Below, one piece after another: positions 46,300 to 58,189 of a stretch of 64,000 nt of DNA. The DNA comes from Echinometra lucunter (Eukaryota > Echinodermata > Echinoidea > Camarodonta > Echinometridae), in contig CM057165.1 of NCBI GenBank assembly GCA_029962745.1, forward strand, positions 19,691,226 through 19,755,225, in the 5' to 3' direction. How positions within the stretch are numbered: the first letter of the stretch is position 1; each line of letters starts with the position of its first letter. Under the pieces are notes generated by a model. The model had not been told where the DNA came from, searched no databases, and saw nothing but the letters and a program-made list of their open reading frames with translations. Position numbers and translations under genes: made by a program.

Positions 46300-47930
46300 A
46301 GAAGCTCTAAGAGAGTTTGGAAAATCTGTTACAAATTCTTGAGATTCGGGGTTGGATGACTTCATATGCATGGAAATAAAAACAAGAAATCCTTTCAAGT
46401 GTGATGAATAATGGGTGAAGGAGCCAGGTAATTAATGAAATGCCATAAAAGTAAACTTTTGGTTACTATTAAAAAGGGAAGTGCAATAACATACATAGAA
46501 AAGGCACTGCTGCATGTACAGCAGTGGATAAATTGACATGTACATGCATATTGGCACAGGGGTTGAAAGTGTGATTCCAATCCATAGACCGTAGTCCCTG
46601 CCCTTTGATATCAAGAATCTTAATGAGTTTTTAAAAAAAGATACATGTTTTTCATAACAGTGGGGTTAATTGTTATGCTTCATGTTGATAGAGTAATTAT
46701 GGTACATGTATGTGTTATTTGAATTTGGCACTTGAATGTGTATAAAAGGAGTTAATCTTCCTGCCTCTGTATCAGTGGAAATAACACTCATTTTCCACCA
46801 GAAGTTTCGATTGCCAAATTTTGTGATCACTGCATTAATAAATTGACATGTACCTTTATTTTTTAATCATACACAAAGTTTCTCTGGATTATTTAAGAAA
46901 CAACACATATCTGCATAGCTTTTGAATATTGGTATTATTTTTGATAATTTTGTATGGAAACTAAAATGAAAAATGAATGTGCAACTTTGTAAAAAGAAGC
47001 AGTTCTTAGTTTACAATCAGGAAATCATAAGAAAGGGTTGCCACAATTACATGCATTCACTAATCATTTTAGCATGCAATACTCTAGAGGGTCAATTTAT
47101 TCCAGTTGAAGCCACTAGAGCAGACCGTTTGTCTCGATCCTCCCTCATTATGGCTACCCGAAGCTGACAATGTTTACCCCCTTGTTAATGATTGATAAGT
47201 TCAACATATATCGGAACTTGTGTTTGCACTTTACGACGACTGTATGTAGCAGTATATTTGCTTGAACATTGAAGTGTATAAATAATAACCATTCCACGTA
47301 TGCAGAGTGTGAGTCACAGAAAATGAAATCTAGATTCACCCCCCCCCCAAAAAAAAAGAATAATCAGAGCATACAGATTTAGTAAAGAGATACCTATCTT
47401 GGACCCTCTCAAATTGCTTGAATTTGACACCTTGATCAACAAAATTTGGCCATGGACGGCTGACTTGCATTATTTTTCCTGGTCCAAGTCAAATTTGCTC
47501 CAGTTCAAGTTTGGAATGAAGTGGGTTGACAACTCAAAGTTTAGTTGTTTGGTCTCTATTCCAGTGGAATGCATTCACATTTTCTGTTTAGTGCAAGAAA
47601 GGCATTAGTTTTGCATGAAAGTATAAGGGCTCTAGCTCCGCAAGTGATATGGAGGGAGGTACATGTAAATCCATTCTTTCTAACTTGGGAAAAAGCAATA
47701 AATGTGACTTTGTGAAATGGATAGTGCTCAGTCATCCATGATTGCATTTTCATTAACAACCTACATGTACATTTACATGTATCAAATGAAAGAAACATAA
47801 AATATCATACAGTGATTGTAAATTTCAGTGATTTTGCAAGTTTGCTTTGAACACGACAAAAACTACTTTTGAAAAATCAACTCAAGTGCAATATTGTAGT
47901 GCCATACAAATCATGTTCGGATTACTGTAT
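46300..47930. other. No gene seen
   Basis: AT-rich; a C run and A run at 47340-47358. A short CpG-containing patch at 47100-47165 has no supporting structure. Confidence 0.4.
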
Positions 47931-47931
47931 T

Positions 47932-48121
47932 CAGGGGAAAAAATACACGAGGGCTCGGGGCGAATTTCGCCCCCGAAATGCCAAAAAGAGCCCTGGAAAA
48001 CTGAAAAAGAGCCCCTGAAATTCTCATACGGTCCAATGTAAACTGTAATACAATGTAGAAAATTTTGGCAGGTAGGCTCAAAAAGTAGTCCCGGAAAAAA
48101 AATAATTAATTTTTTCCCCTG
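47932..48121. mobile_element. 190-bp MITE, CAGGGGAAAAAATA ends (copy 1)
   Basis: The ends CAGGGGAAAAAATACACG and the inverted AATTTTTTCCCCTG. The interior, including CGCCCCCGAAATGCCAAAAA and AGCCCCTGAAATTCTCATA, is repeated at 57993-58180. I see no target duplication at this copy. Confidence 0.75.
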
Positions 48122-48639
48122 ATAATACATATAGCCATTGTAAAGTCCGCACATTTCTAAAGGTCAGGGCTATTGAAGTTGCCTTCAGTTGATTTTTCGA
48201 AGTAGTTTTTATCATGTTATTGCTTCATCTAAAGACTGTCAGGCATATGTTTCAATTTACACTATGTAATTTGAAGCAATAAAACAATTTAAGGGTGTGA
48301 AACCAGGAGAGGGGAATCATTTTTTACAGTCTTCAAACTAATACTGTGCCAAGCACTGCCAACTGAAACACATTATGGAGGCTCTTAATCAAACTTTGAT
48401 ACACAGTTGCAGATAAATCTATTTTATGTATTTGATCTGCACAAGTATGATTTAGAACTACATGTATTGTATCCTTCAGTAGCTCTCTATATAATTGTTT
48501 ACAATGCTTGAATTGTTAATTGTAGGGGAACGCCTGCACATCCCAATTAGTTAAATCGAGAGGAGAGACCCGAGGGTCACTTCTTAATTTTCCCCTCATA
48601 GGCGTACATGTACATGTAGGTGATGCCAAATATACTTTA

Positions 48640-48952
48640 ATAATAATAATGATGATAATGATAATGATGATAGTATTAATACTACTACTACTACTTCTAC
48701 TACTACTATTACTACTTCTACTACTACTACTACTACTACTACTAATACATGTACTACTACTGCTACTACTACTACTAATGATGATAATAATAAGAATGAC
48801 AATAATGATAATGATAACAATAATAATAGAAGTGGTTGTAGTAGTAGTAGTAGTACTACTACTAATAACAATGACAATGATGGTAATGATAACAGTAATA
48901 ATAGAAGTGGTTATAGTAGTAGTAGTAGTAGCAGTAGTGGTTTGGTGTAATA
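48640..48952. repeat. (TAC)n/(AAT)n compound microsatellite
   Basis: Long ACT/TAC trinucleotide tract, then two units of about 80 bp each containing AATAATAGAAGTGGTT and (TAG)n. Leu-rich frames across it are by-products. Confidence 0.9.
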
Positions 48953-49178
48953 AACTTTCGCATTATAACAAGTGAATCCTTTTCCAGTGCAGCAATATAG
49001 GCCTAACTGTTAAACCAAAAGCTAAAAAACAATTTTCCTTGCCCGTTTCCCTCCCTCCTTAATAGATGTAGTTAGTTTTTTCTACATAAAAGTTATGTAG
49101 AAACCCTGTCTACTATGAACGGTGGAAGGGAATAGGCAGATATCTTGCGTTCCCCTTCATTTCTGTAATTCAATATCT

Positions 49179-49555
49179 AATAATAATAATAATAATTCTG
49201 TATTTATACCGCGCACAAATCTGCCAAAGGCACCCTAGGCGCACAAAATTATTTAACAAGAACAATGGTTGAGTAATCAAGGAAAAAGTAACATAATACA
49301 GATGAACAATTAATAATAATGATAATTAGCCTTAGGTGGAAGATCAATTATATGCTTTCTTCATGAGAAATATCTGTATCTGTATCTCTGACATGTTTAC
49401 TTATATTTTACTAATATTTTTTTTAAAATCTGACATACCTCTGACATGGTTAACTCTGACATTTTTTCCTCTGACATTTTTTCCTCTGACATTTTTCCTC
49501 TGACATTTTTATCTGGTACCGTAGTAGTAGTAATAATAATAATAATAATAATAAC

Positions 49556-49588
<33 letters not shown>

Positions 49589-49590
49589 TG
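49179..49590. repeat. Simple-repeat cluster with CTCTGACATTTTT units
   Basis: (AAT)n beside TTTATACCGCGCACAAATCT (a dispersed repeat word in marine invertebrates by recollection), five CTCTGACATTTTTTC-type units at 49436-49513, and (AAT)n at 49529-49588. Confidence 0.7.
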
Positions 49591-49816
49591 TATGAGGTTC
49601 TTCTATGTTGAGACTTTCAAAGGTTAAAATTTCCCTTGGTTTGTGTATTTATCCATGTCTTCATATTCTTATATCGTATTTGGTTTATCTAAAATATATC
49701 AGTTAGAATATCCCAGTTTGTGGAACAGCCATGCAGACATACATGTATTACTCAATTCCTATTTAAAGCTGTATCATTGAACTCAAGGAGGAAATGCCAT
49801 ACATGTACAGTATATG

Positions 49817-49962
49817 CAGGGGCAGATCCAGAATTTTGTAAAATAAAGAGAATAAATTTCATACAACGTACAAAAGGATATGGGGCACAATGTACACTTT
49901 TGGTACATTGTGCCCCTTTGCAAATTGTGTACTTAGAAGTGCCCCCTAAATCTGCCAATGGT
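49817..49962. mobile_element. Possible hAT-like MITE (CAGGGGCAGATCCAG)
   Basis: Starts CAGGGGCAGATCC and ends AAATCTGCCAATG, imperfect inverted ends, with an internal hairpin GGCACAATGTAC/GTACATTGTGCC. No clear target duplication. Confidence 0.4.
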
Positions 49963-49984
49963 CATTTGCATAACTAAATATTGA

Positions 49985-50243
49985 CGTTTATCAAAGGTGG
50001 GGTGGTGGTGATGAATTGGGTTTTTACAGACATGTATCAATCAATTATGATTTTTTACAGACGTGTATCAATCAATTATGATTTTTTTACGTCTGGGACC
50101 GACCTTTAACGTCACCATCCTAAAGACGTGGCAAATGTAGATTCATGTCTTGCCAAAGGACATTAGTGCCACGGCAGGGATTCGAACCATGGACCTCGGG
50201 GTTCAAAGTCCGGAGACTTATCCACTGAGCCACAACACCTCTC
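49985..50243 (-). mobile_element. tRNA-derived SINE
   Basis: On the minus strand the head (about 50243-50166) has an A box TGGCTCAGTGG and a B box GGTTCGAATCC at tRNA spacing, with an anticodon-like loop CTTTGAA. The body follows with CCAAAGACGTGGCAAA-like words (read on the plus strand near 50132) and a duplicated TGTATCAATCAATTATGATT unit toward its tail (50034-50083). RNA polymerase III promoter boxes and tRNA head define it as a SINE; the tail is not clearly delimited. Confidence 0.8.
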
Positions 50244-50249
50244 CAATAA

Positions 50250-51030
50250 TCTGTTTGCTAGGTATAAATGACCCAAATACACTGTATATTCAGGTTGGAA
50301 TAGTAGGTATTTTGCCATCATAGCTTTCAATATGATATCAGCTACTTTAATCTTTATGCACTCACACATGTATATCTTAAAGAAAGTGTTGATAATGAAT
50401 GGATGACTGGGACACACCTTATTACATCAGTTCATTTTTATTTCCAGCACTAGGTATTAAAAAACATACAAATGTACAAATGTACAAAATACAATGACAT
50501 GTGACATGTATCACAAATTACATATCATAGAATATGAGAAGACAAGAAAAATACATGAAAAACAAACATACAAATGGACAGTTAATTATCTAGTACTTGG
50601 AGAGGGGTAACAAAGCAAATTTGCTTGTCGGGGTTATCCCCCCAAATAATCATAATATAAAACAAATAATCATGATATAAAATTGTAAAGGTGGGGGGGG
50701 GGGGGGGAGTCATTTACACTATTGATATCAAAGGCCTAAGAATAGAGTTGCATTTTTAACAACAAATGTTTTTTTAAATTCCTTTTGAAGCTTTGGAGTG
50801 ATGCAGAATTTTTTTTAGATCATTACTCAACCCATTACAGAGAACCTGCCCTCTATATACTTTTTTACCCTAGAGCTGTTTTAAAATATATGCTATGAAG
50901 TTGTTGTGAATTCCTGGTATTATAATTATGAGCAGAATCATTGAACATGTACCAATTACAAAAATGTTGTGGTAAGGATTTTTTAATATATTGAATTCCC
51001 CAAGTTGTAAATCACAAAGTTGATAGACAG
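50250..51030. other. No gene seen
   Basis: AT-rich; poly-G tract at about 50694-50707. Confidence 0.4.
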
Positions 51031-51035
51031 TCAAG

Positions 51036-51370
51036 TCAAGGCTCATTCAGATATTCAGTGGCAAACCCCGCAGAAAAAGCCCACTTTTTTTTTTTTTTAA
51101 CTGTATGACTTTTGATGATAAAATGCACATTAATGCACAAATAATATAGTTCACGCTCAAAAATAGAGAAGTTGCCAAAAGTTGTGCAGACACAGTTTTG
51201 ACATCATGTTTGCACAAACTTTATAAGAATTTGATTGGTCCACATTTTTTGTCGCCAGGAGGCAAAGCAGATGCATTTTGCCTCATTTTTTTTCCCCCTC
51301 ACATACGATTTCATGTAAACACCCCCCTCAAAAAAGCGGGGTTTTACTGCAGAGGTTTTCGCTTGATATA
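51036..51370. mobile_element. Dispersed repeat related to 59517-59798
   Basis: Shares, in order, GGCTCATTCAGATAT (GGCTTGTTCAGATAT in the other copy), AGAATTTGATTGG.CCACA and GCCAGG.GGCAA words with 59517-59798. A diverged member of the same MITE-like family. Confidence 0.5.
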
Positions 51371-51371
51371 T

Positions 51372-52153
51372 GTGTATATAAACACAACAAAAAAAGTAAC
51401 TCCCCCGTTTCAAAATAGCATAAATTTTTAACGAAATTTTTTTTGAGCAAAATAATTTGGCAGGAGTGTTCCTACACTTATTGACTAACTTCTGTGTGAA
51501 AATGAGATTGATCCGTCATGTCATGCATGAGTGAGCAAACATAAAAGGCAAAAAATTTCACTTTTCAAAAGTCACAAGAGTCATTTTGGGGCTCTGTGAA
51601 ACAAACCCTTGGTGAATTTGAATTCTTCCATTGTTTGACCCAGTCATGCCTATCCCTGACATTTTTCATGTTTATCACAGTTTGGTGAACACAGTTTTTT
51701 TGAGAAAAGGATGTTCAGCCCTCCTAAATCTGCAAAATCCATTCAGTTTGTGGAAAAAATTGGCATCAACCAACATGAGTCAGCACATTATGTGAAAATA
51801 CCAGGTAGTCGTTTTCCGGCATTAAACAGTAAATTTTCAGCATTTCTTGCTTTATCGTTAGCAATTTTGTCACTCAACCATGGCACAACCTCGAAAAACA
51901 TCAACAGCACTTAAAATAATGCCAGAAAAATCCTGTTTCACAAACCCCCCCAAAATGACTCTTGTGACTTTTGAAAAGTGACTTTTTGCCTTTAATATCT
52001 GCTCACTCATGCATGATATGACAGATCAATCTCATTTTCAAACAGAAGTTAGTCAATAAGTGTAGGAACACTCCTGCCAAATTATTTTCCTAAAAACATC
52101 TTCATTAAAAAGTTATGCTTATTCTGAATTAGGAGGGAGTTACATTTTTTTGT

Positions 52154-52164
<11 letters not shown>
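51372..52164. mobile_element. ~0.8-kb foldback element
   Basis: The left arm 51372-51600 and right arm 51945-52164 are inverted copies: GTAACTCCC, CAATAAGTGTAGGAACACTC, GTCACAAGAGTCATTTTGGG words pair across about 230 bp at roughly 80-85% identity. Both ends run into TATATA. The central part (51600-51945) has no recognisable protein. Confidence 0.8.
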
Positions 52165-52198
<34 letters not shown>

Positions 52199-53290
52199 AT
52201 ATGTGAACAATCCTTTCAGGTTTGGATAATAGCCACTTTCCCTCATAGTATTATACTGTGAACATCAGTTGGTTAGTCTTGAGATCAATGATGAAATCCT
52301 GTTGTGCATGGGTACAATTGGATACATTATTTTGTAGTACTTATATAAACTCAGTAACTTTGGGAATATGATCAGTCAACTTGTTTTAAGACTGTATACA
52401 TATTTTCTCATTAATTTATGAAATTGGAAGGCCACTGAAAAATTATTACTTAACTAGGAAAAATCATAAACATTACTGCAACTTCAATTTTGAAGTTCAT
52501 ATTTTGTTAATATGAAGAAAAAAATATGAATATGACTTATATGAATGTAAATATTATTTAAAAAGAAATTGCTGAATTAGTTTGCTTGCAAATTAATCAT
52601 AAATTTAAAGTTATGAATACTTTATTTTTCTCCATAAATAAAATAACATTTAACATTAAAAAAAATACAAGCAGTGTCTCTATAGATGATACATCAAAGT
52701 TGAAATGAGTGATAACATTTGGTGTAGCTCTTGAAAAGGAACAACTTGGAAGCAAAACTTGGTAAAATAACTAAAATGCAGTCAAACCTGCTTTTGCTGA
52801 CCATCTGTCCAGAACAACCAACCACCTATCTGTATTCTGTAAAGACCATCTCCCCTCTCCCTCAGTTTCTTATTGAATCATGTATTACAGGAACCTATTT
52901 ATAAAGGTAACCTGCTTACAGAGCCCACTGATACATGCATCTCACTCTGCTGCATAATTGATTAATTCATCCCATCACTTTTATCATTATGCTTTTATAA
53001 TTCTTCTCAGTACAAGTCTTAGGGACTACCTCAACAGAATTTTTACTTGTTTTTTTTTTCTTATCTTTTAGTTTCCCATTTCATGGGGTCCATTATTATA
53101 TGTGCTGTAGATATCAATTGTACAATTTTACCCTTAGTCTTCTGTCTTCTACTTCTCTCTCTCTCTCTTTCTCTTTCTCTCTTTTCTTGTTTGTTTTTGT
53201 TGGTTCATTGCATATTTCATATGTTTGATGTGTTTTAATGGACTTGAATGATTTGAAATTGAAAATCATATAATCTCCCTCAAGCAGTCT
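52165..53290. other. No gene; (TA)n and (CT)n simple repeats
   Basis: (CT)n at 53156-53184; otherwise AT-rich with short frames only. Confidence 0.45.
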
Positions 53291-53324
53291 TTATGTATAG
53301 GTTTAACTGTATACATATATATAC

Positions 53325-53370
<46 letters not shown>

Positions 53371-53565
53371 GTGACAAGAAGGAGGCGGCGGGACGTTGCT
53401 AGTATGTTCACTCTGCCTTTATTGAGCCGAGCTTTCGACCCTGTGACAGGTCTTCCTCAGCCTGGGCTTGAGATACAAAACAAGAATTAACCAATTGCAA
53501 GCATGCAACAAAACAACGAAATGAAAACAGCATTATAACACAAATACAAACGTTTGTATTTGTGT

Positions 53566-53613
<48 letters not shown>

Positions 53614-53750
53614 GAAGAAAATAAATGAAATGAAGCTGACGTAGCTCTCGATCATGTCCTTTTATTGTAATGGCAAGCTTCATTTCATTTATTTTCTTCC
53701 ACTGTGTACTAAAATGAAGCACTGCACACGTTTTGCGAGGGGACATCTTT

Positions 53751-53790
<40 letters not shown>
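53325..53790. repeat. Three (TA)n tracts separating small structured fragments
   Basis: (TA)n at 53325-53366, 53569-53610 and 53755-53787. Between them lie a ribozyme-like fragment (53433-53460) and a 92-bp hairpin (53611-53702) whose arms GTGGAAGAAAATAAATGAAA and its inverse pair almost perfectly. Confidence 0.8.
53430..53462 (-). ncRNA. Hammerhead-like core (tentative)
   Basis: The minus strand reads CTGAGGAAGACC, a short loop, then GGTCGAAAGC. CUGANGA ... GAAA around a closable stem is the hammerhead ribozyme core, and this AAGACC/GGTCGAAA arrangement is seen in Penelope-like retroelements by recollection. Stem III and the cleavage site are not demonstrated. Confidence 0.3.
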
Positions 53791-53799
53791 GCAATGTGT

Positions 53800-56530
53800 G
53801 CACAACCCATTAACATGATTGGCTCTGTCTTGTTTAATGGCATATAAAATGAAAAATGCAATGTTTGACATTTGATATTTGGCATCACTCTGGTATGCTC
53901 AAGTATTATTGAAATAATACTTGAATATGCTTACATTACTGAGATAGAATATAAGATCATATGCATGTAAGGATGAAAGCAAATAAAAGGAGGCAGAGCT
54001 CTCGCGTGGATCATGAGGAAACAAGCTCACTTTGTCAGGTAACGCCTCTTAATCATAGCACGGATCCTCCCTGATCATAGTATAGGGAAGCGCTACCATT
54101 TATAAATACATCACGCGAGTCATGGTATACACATGTAAGAGGGCAAAGCTCAATTTGCAATAGTATGGTATTCAATGGGACTTTGGGGACCTATGTGCAC
54201 ATTGTTTCAATAGCTTTTTAATGGGTCAATCAAATGTCCACAGCTGAATTGGTATTTCAATTGGTATTCAATGGAGTCAGCTTATCTGTATGTCTGTGGG
54301 AACTGATCTGTTCTTTTAACTGTTTTAGGATGTGTATGTAGGAGCAAAGTTTCCAAAGGCAAAAACATAAACATAATACTGAATGGCCAGAGAATCAAAA
54401 GAAGTATAAAAAACTAATTTTCACTAAATATAGTGATAAAACATTGAGACATTGTTCAGTTTGCCTCAGGATGGGTACCTTTTGCACTTGGTGATTGAAC
54501 CATGTAAAATATAGGCTGCAAATATACTTTCATTTGTTTTATTTTTATTCTATTATTTGGTTTGGTGTCACCTGTGCCTGGGAGGCGGAAAGCTCTTTTG
54601 ATTATACTCTGGTTTGATAGGTGCATCATTTTTCTCTTATATAGTTTGGCCATTGCTTTCAACTGTTTGTAAAAAAAAAAGGGGGGGGGGGGGAGATGAA
54701 TATTGAACTATGGGGAAAGCCCCCTAGATGAAAACAGGACCAATTAAATGACAAGACAATATAAAAGTATAAAGGATTACTGTTCATATTCATCACTTAC
54801 AGTGTATTAAGATAAAAGAGCTGAGCTCTTTGCCTCACTGGGTTGAACTGGTAGTGATGGGAAACAGCCCTGTTTTGTTTTGTGGGGCACAGATTTTTTT
54901 CTTTTCCAGAAGATACACTCTGTTTTGGTGGGTGGGTGGGTGAGTTGGCTGTTCCAGTGCCAATTATACTGCTCAGCATGTGGCAGTTAGTTAGTTTTTG
55001 TTCTCGTGTTGGGTATTGTAGTTCCAAACTTGAAGTTCTGATTACATCTCACCTTCAACTTTTAACCTTACCTGGCATGATCAATGCAAGAGAAGATTGT
55101 TATCACATGTGTATATTATCATCAAAATTAAAAACATATCTCACATTGAAATGTATTTGATTAACTTGTGTATGTTTTCTTTATTTATGTCTGCTCCTCT
55201 TTTAACCATTAATACACTGCTATTTAACTGTAAGCTGATGTAATGTCCCACCCTTGTGCTTCTGTTGGTGTTGAAAATTGCCCCATTCAACTGTCTGTCC
55301 TGTATCCTTTAAAGCCTTGCTTTTTAAGGTTTTCTGAACAATACAGCAAGCATTTATTTATTTAACAGTATGACATCTTATAATATTTCATGTTCAAATT
55401 GTGTATCATTCTTAATTGTTGGTTTTCCATGGCTCATAATGATTTTAGTCTATAAAATTTTATTTGCTGTTATCGCAGAAATAAATGTAATGAAGTGATA
55501 TGAAATGAAACCTGTTGGATTTGATTTTAAAAGCTCAAGTATTTTTTTATTTCTCATGTATCAAAACAAGACATTAAAATATAACATGAAAATAAGTAAC
55601 ATTTTAAATATGTGAACAAAGTTCTGATATACATGTAAGGTGGCCATAAATCTAATACATATACAAAACTTAACATGATTATGAGAGAAATGTGAAGAAA
55701 AACATGAGAAATGAGGAACTAGAAGAAGCAGAGCTTGTAAAGTAATAGTCCCTCAGTGAATTTGAAATATGGTTAACAAATAATGATAATTTTGATCATG
55801 GTTAACGCACATTTCCCCTAGACTCCAGCCCAGGTTATCTTGGCCTTAGTTTTCAAAGGGTTGTATGGAACAGCTATCATATGCCTGAAGGATTTCAAAA
55901 ACTCTATGTGCATTGATATGAGTCAACATCCTCCTCACTTGGCAGACATTTTATGTGTATTTTCCTTGAAAATAGAATTATGACGTACTAGATGTAGGAA
56001 AAGACTGTATCTACACTCAGACATGAGAACACAATAAATTTGTGTTCAATACAATTACATCCTATTCGTCTTCCTGGTATTATGATTCATTATATTGAAA
56101 TAATGTATCTTTGTACCATATTTGAAATTAAAGTCCTGCAGTTAGATGCATACTTACCCCACAGTGCATCTGCTAATAATTACACAATTTACATGAGCAG
56201 AAACTGCATTTCTCAATTTCTGATCACTTTGCAGTTTCTCCATACAACGTTTAGGGTCATAAAGTATTTGATAGGACATAAATATGAAATAAAGAATATT
56301 GATTTGATGTGATTTCACTGATGTATTTAAACATGGTAAAAGTTCAGATCACCTACTTGGCTGATTTATAATGGGGCTGTGTATCAATCAAAAAAAAAAT
56401 GAAAAAAGAATATGAATACCTGTCAAACAACAATTACTTGCACAAAATATTAGAAAATAAAATACATATGAAAATACATATAGATCTTGATCCGAAATAT
56501 AAAACAAATATACTCTGCCATAATTTCAAG
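53800..56530. other. No gene seen
   Basis: AT-rich. A poly-A/poly-G tract at 54670-54693; several short open frames without family resemblance. Confidence 0.4.
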
Positions 56531-56535
56531 TTTCT

Positions 56536-56643
56536 GGTTAAAACTATGGGCCTCGGTGCCTCCGATAGTACCATACACTTTGGGGCTGCGCCCCTCAGTG
56601 AATAGTACTATTTCGGAGTCACCTCTTGCCCATAGTTTTAACC
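56536..56643. mobile_element. 108-bp MITE
   Basis: Perfect 16-base inverted ends GGTTAAAACTATGGGC / GCCCATAGTTTTAACC, and a second internal hairpin GGGGCTGCGCCCC. No coding capacity. Confidence 0.75.
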
Positions 56644-57251
56644 AAAACTCTCAAGACAAAGTATATTTGTATAATATGCACTGCTTGATGATTAACAACC
56701 ATTCCATTACATTTCACTTAATTACACCAAATGTTTTCTAATATGGTTGTGATACAGAAATATAAATATATATGTTTAAACCATTGTATTTCACCTACCA
56801 TTAAGTTTTCTTTAGTAGGGAATGGTTATGATACAGGAAAACCCAATATTCATGTACAGAATACAGAAAAAACCTTTATGATCATAAAATGTAATATATG
56901 AGAAGTCATTAATTTGTCATGTTAAAATTAATTTATCTTTCAAATGTGTCTTTCCAGAATTAGGCCATTTATCATTGTTAGATTATAACATCTCACCTTA
57001 CTGTAATTTTCTTTTATAGATTATGGTTATGTTATAACTAGAAAACCAAAACAAACAAAAAAGGAAAAAAACAAGAAAAAAACACCAACAACAAAACAGA
57101 AAACAACCATAATAGGGTATGTCTACCCCAAATTATGGAGAAAAAAAAAAAATTCTGAAAAAGCTGATAGTTTGTCCTCCAAAAACTATAAGCTGCTCAG
57201 GACCCTTTTTTCCCTATTTCTATTTTTTGCTTGTCAGCTGTTTTTTTTTTT

Positions 57252-57837
57252 TTAAAGGAGAATGCAACCCAGACATCAGTGTGTTTCCAGTGAATGAAGA
57301 AGAACAAGAAGAGTAAACAGTGAAAGTTTGAGCAAACTCGGACAATCTGTTCAAGAGTTATGAATTTTCGAAAGTTTCAGTAAATCCCTATTACAGAAAT
57401 CCTTGAGTTGGCAACTTTGCCAGCATCTATGATGTCATCGTGGACAACTCTCCATTCATTTTGTGCATAAATCTTCAAAAAAAATGATTTTTATGAAATT
57501 TCAAGTCAGGAATCAACATAATTCTTCCCAAAATGCTTGCAGAATTGATGTAGCCATTTCATACTCAAACAATAAATCAAACAAACTTCTAGTTTTCTTG
57601 AAAATGAAGAAAATGTGAAATTCTGTGTACAAAATAAATGGAGAGTTGTCCATGATGGCATCACAGATGCTAGTGGAGTTGCCAACTCAAGGATCCCCAT
57701 AATAAGGATTTATTTAAACTTTTAAAGTTCATAACTCTTGAACAGATTGTCTGATTTTGCTCAGACTTTCACTATTTACTCTTCTTGTTCTTCATTCACT
57801 GGAAGCACACTGATGTCTGGGTTGCATTCTCCTTTAA
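57252..57837. mobile_element. TTAA-flanked foldback element, ~580 bp
   Basis: TTAA + AGGAGAATGCAACCCAGACA at the left and the exact mirror + TTAA at the right. The symmetry covers nearly the whole element (AACAGATTGTC, GAGTTGCCAACTC and GGAGAGTTGTCCA words on both arms), so it would form one long hairpin. Its arms are about 85-90% identical. Confidence 0.82.
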
Positions 57838-57992
57838 ATGTTTGGTGTATGTTCCCCCCTCCAATTTTTACTCCCCCCCCCCCCCCAATTTTAAGCTGAG
57901 GACCTTTTTTTGTCTATGTTTTTTTGTTTATTAGCAAATTTTGGGACAGTGTGCCCCTCCAAATCATAAACCAGGCTGATGCCCATGCTCAC

Positions 57993-58180
57993 CAGGGAAA
58001 AAAATACACGGGGGCTCAGGGCGAATTCGCCCCCGAAACGCCAAAAAGAGCCCTGGAAAACTAAAAAAGAGCCCCTGAAATTCTCATAGGGTCCAATGTA
58101 AACTGTAATACAATGTAGAAAATTTGGGTGGGTGGGCTCAAAGAGTAGCCCCGGAAAAAAAAAAAAATAATTTTTTCCCT
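57993..58180. mobile_element. 188-bp hAT-like MITE (copy 2 of 47932-48121)
   Basis: CAGGGAAAAAAATACACG and inverted TAATTTTTTCCCTG ends, with flanks ATGCTCAC (57985-57992) and ATGATCAC (58181-58188), an 8-bp duplication with one mismatch. Interior about 93% identical to copy 1. Confidence 0.82.
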
Positions 58181-58189
58181 GATGATCAC

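Noticed and set aside
48596..48975. Leu/Val-rich frames resembling membrane proteins
   Set aside because: Products of (TAC)n and (TAG)n simple repeats.
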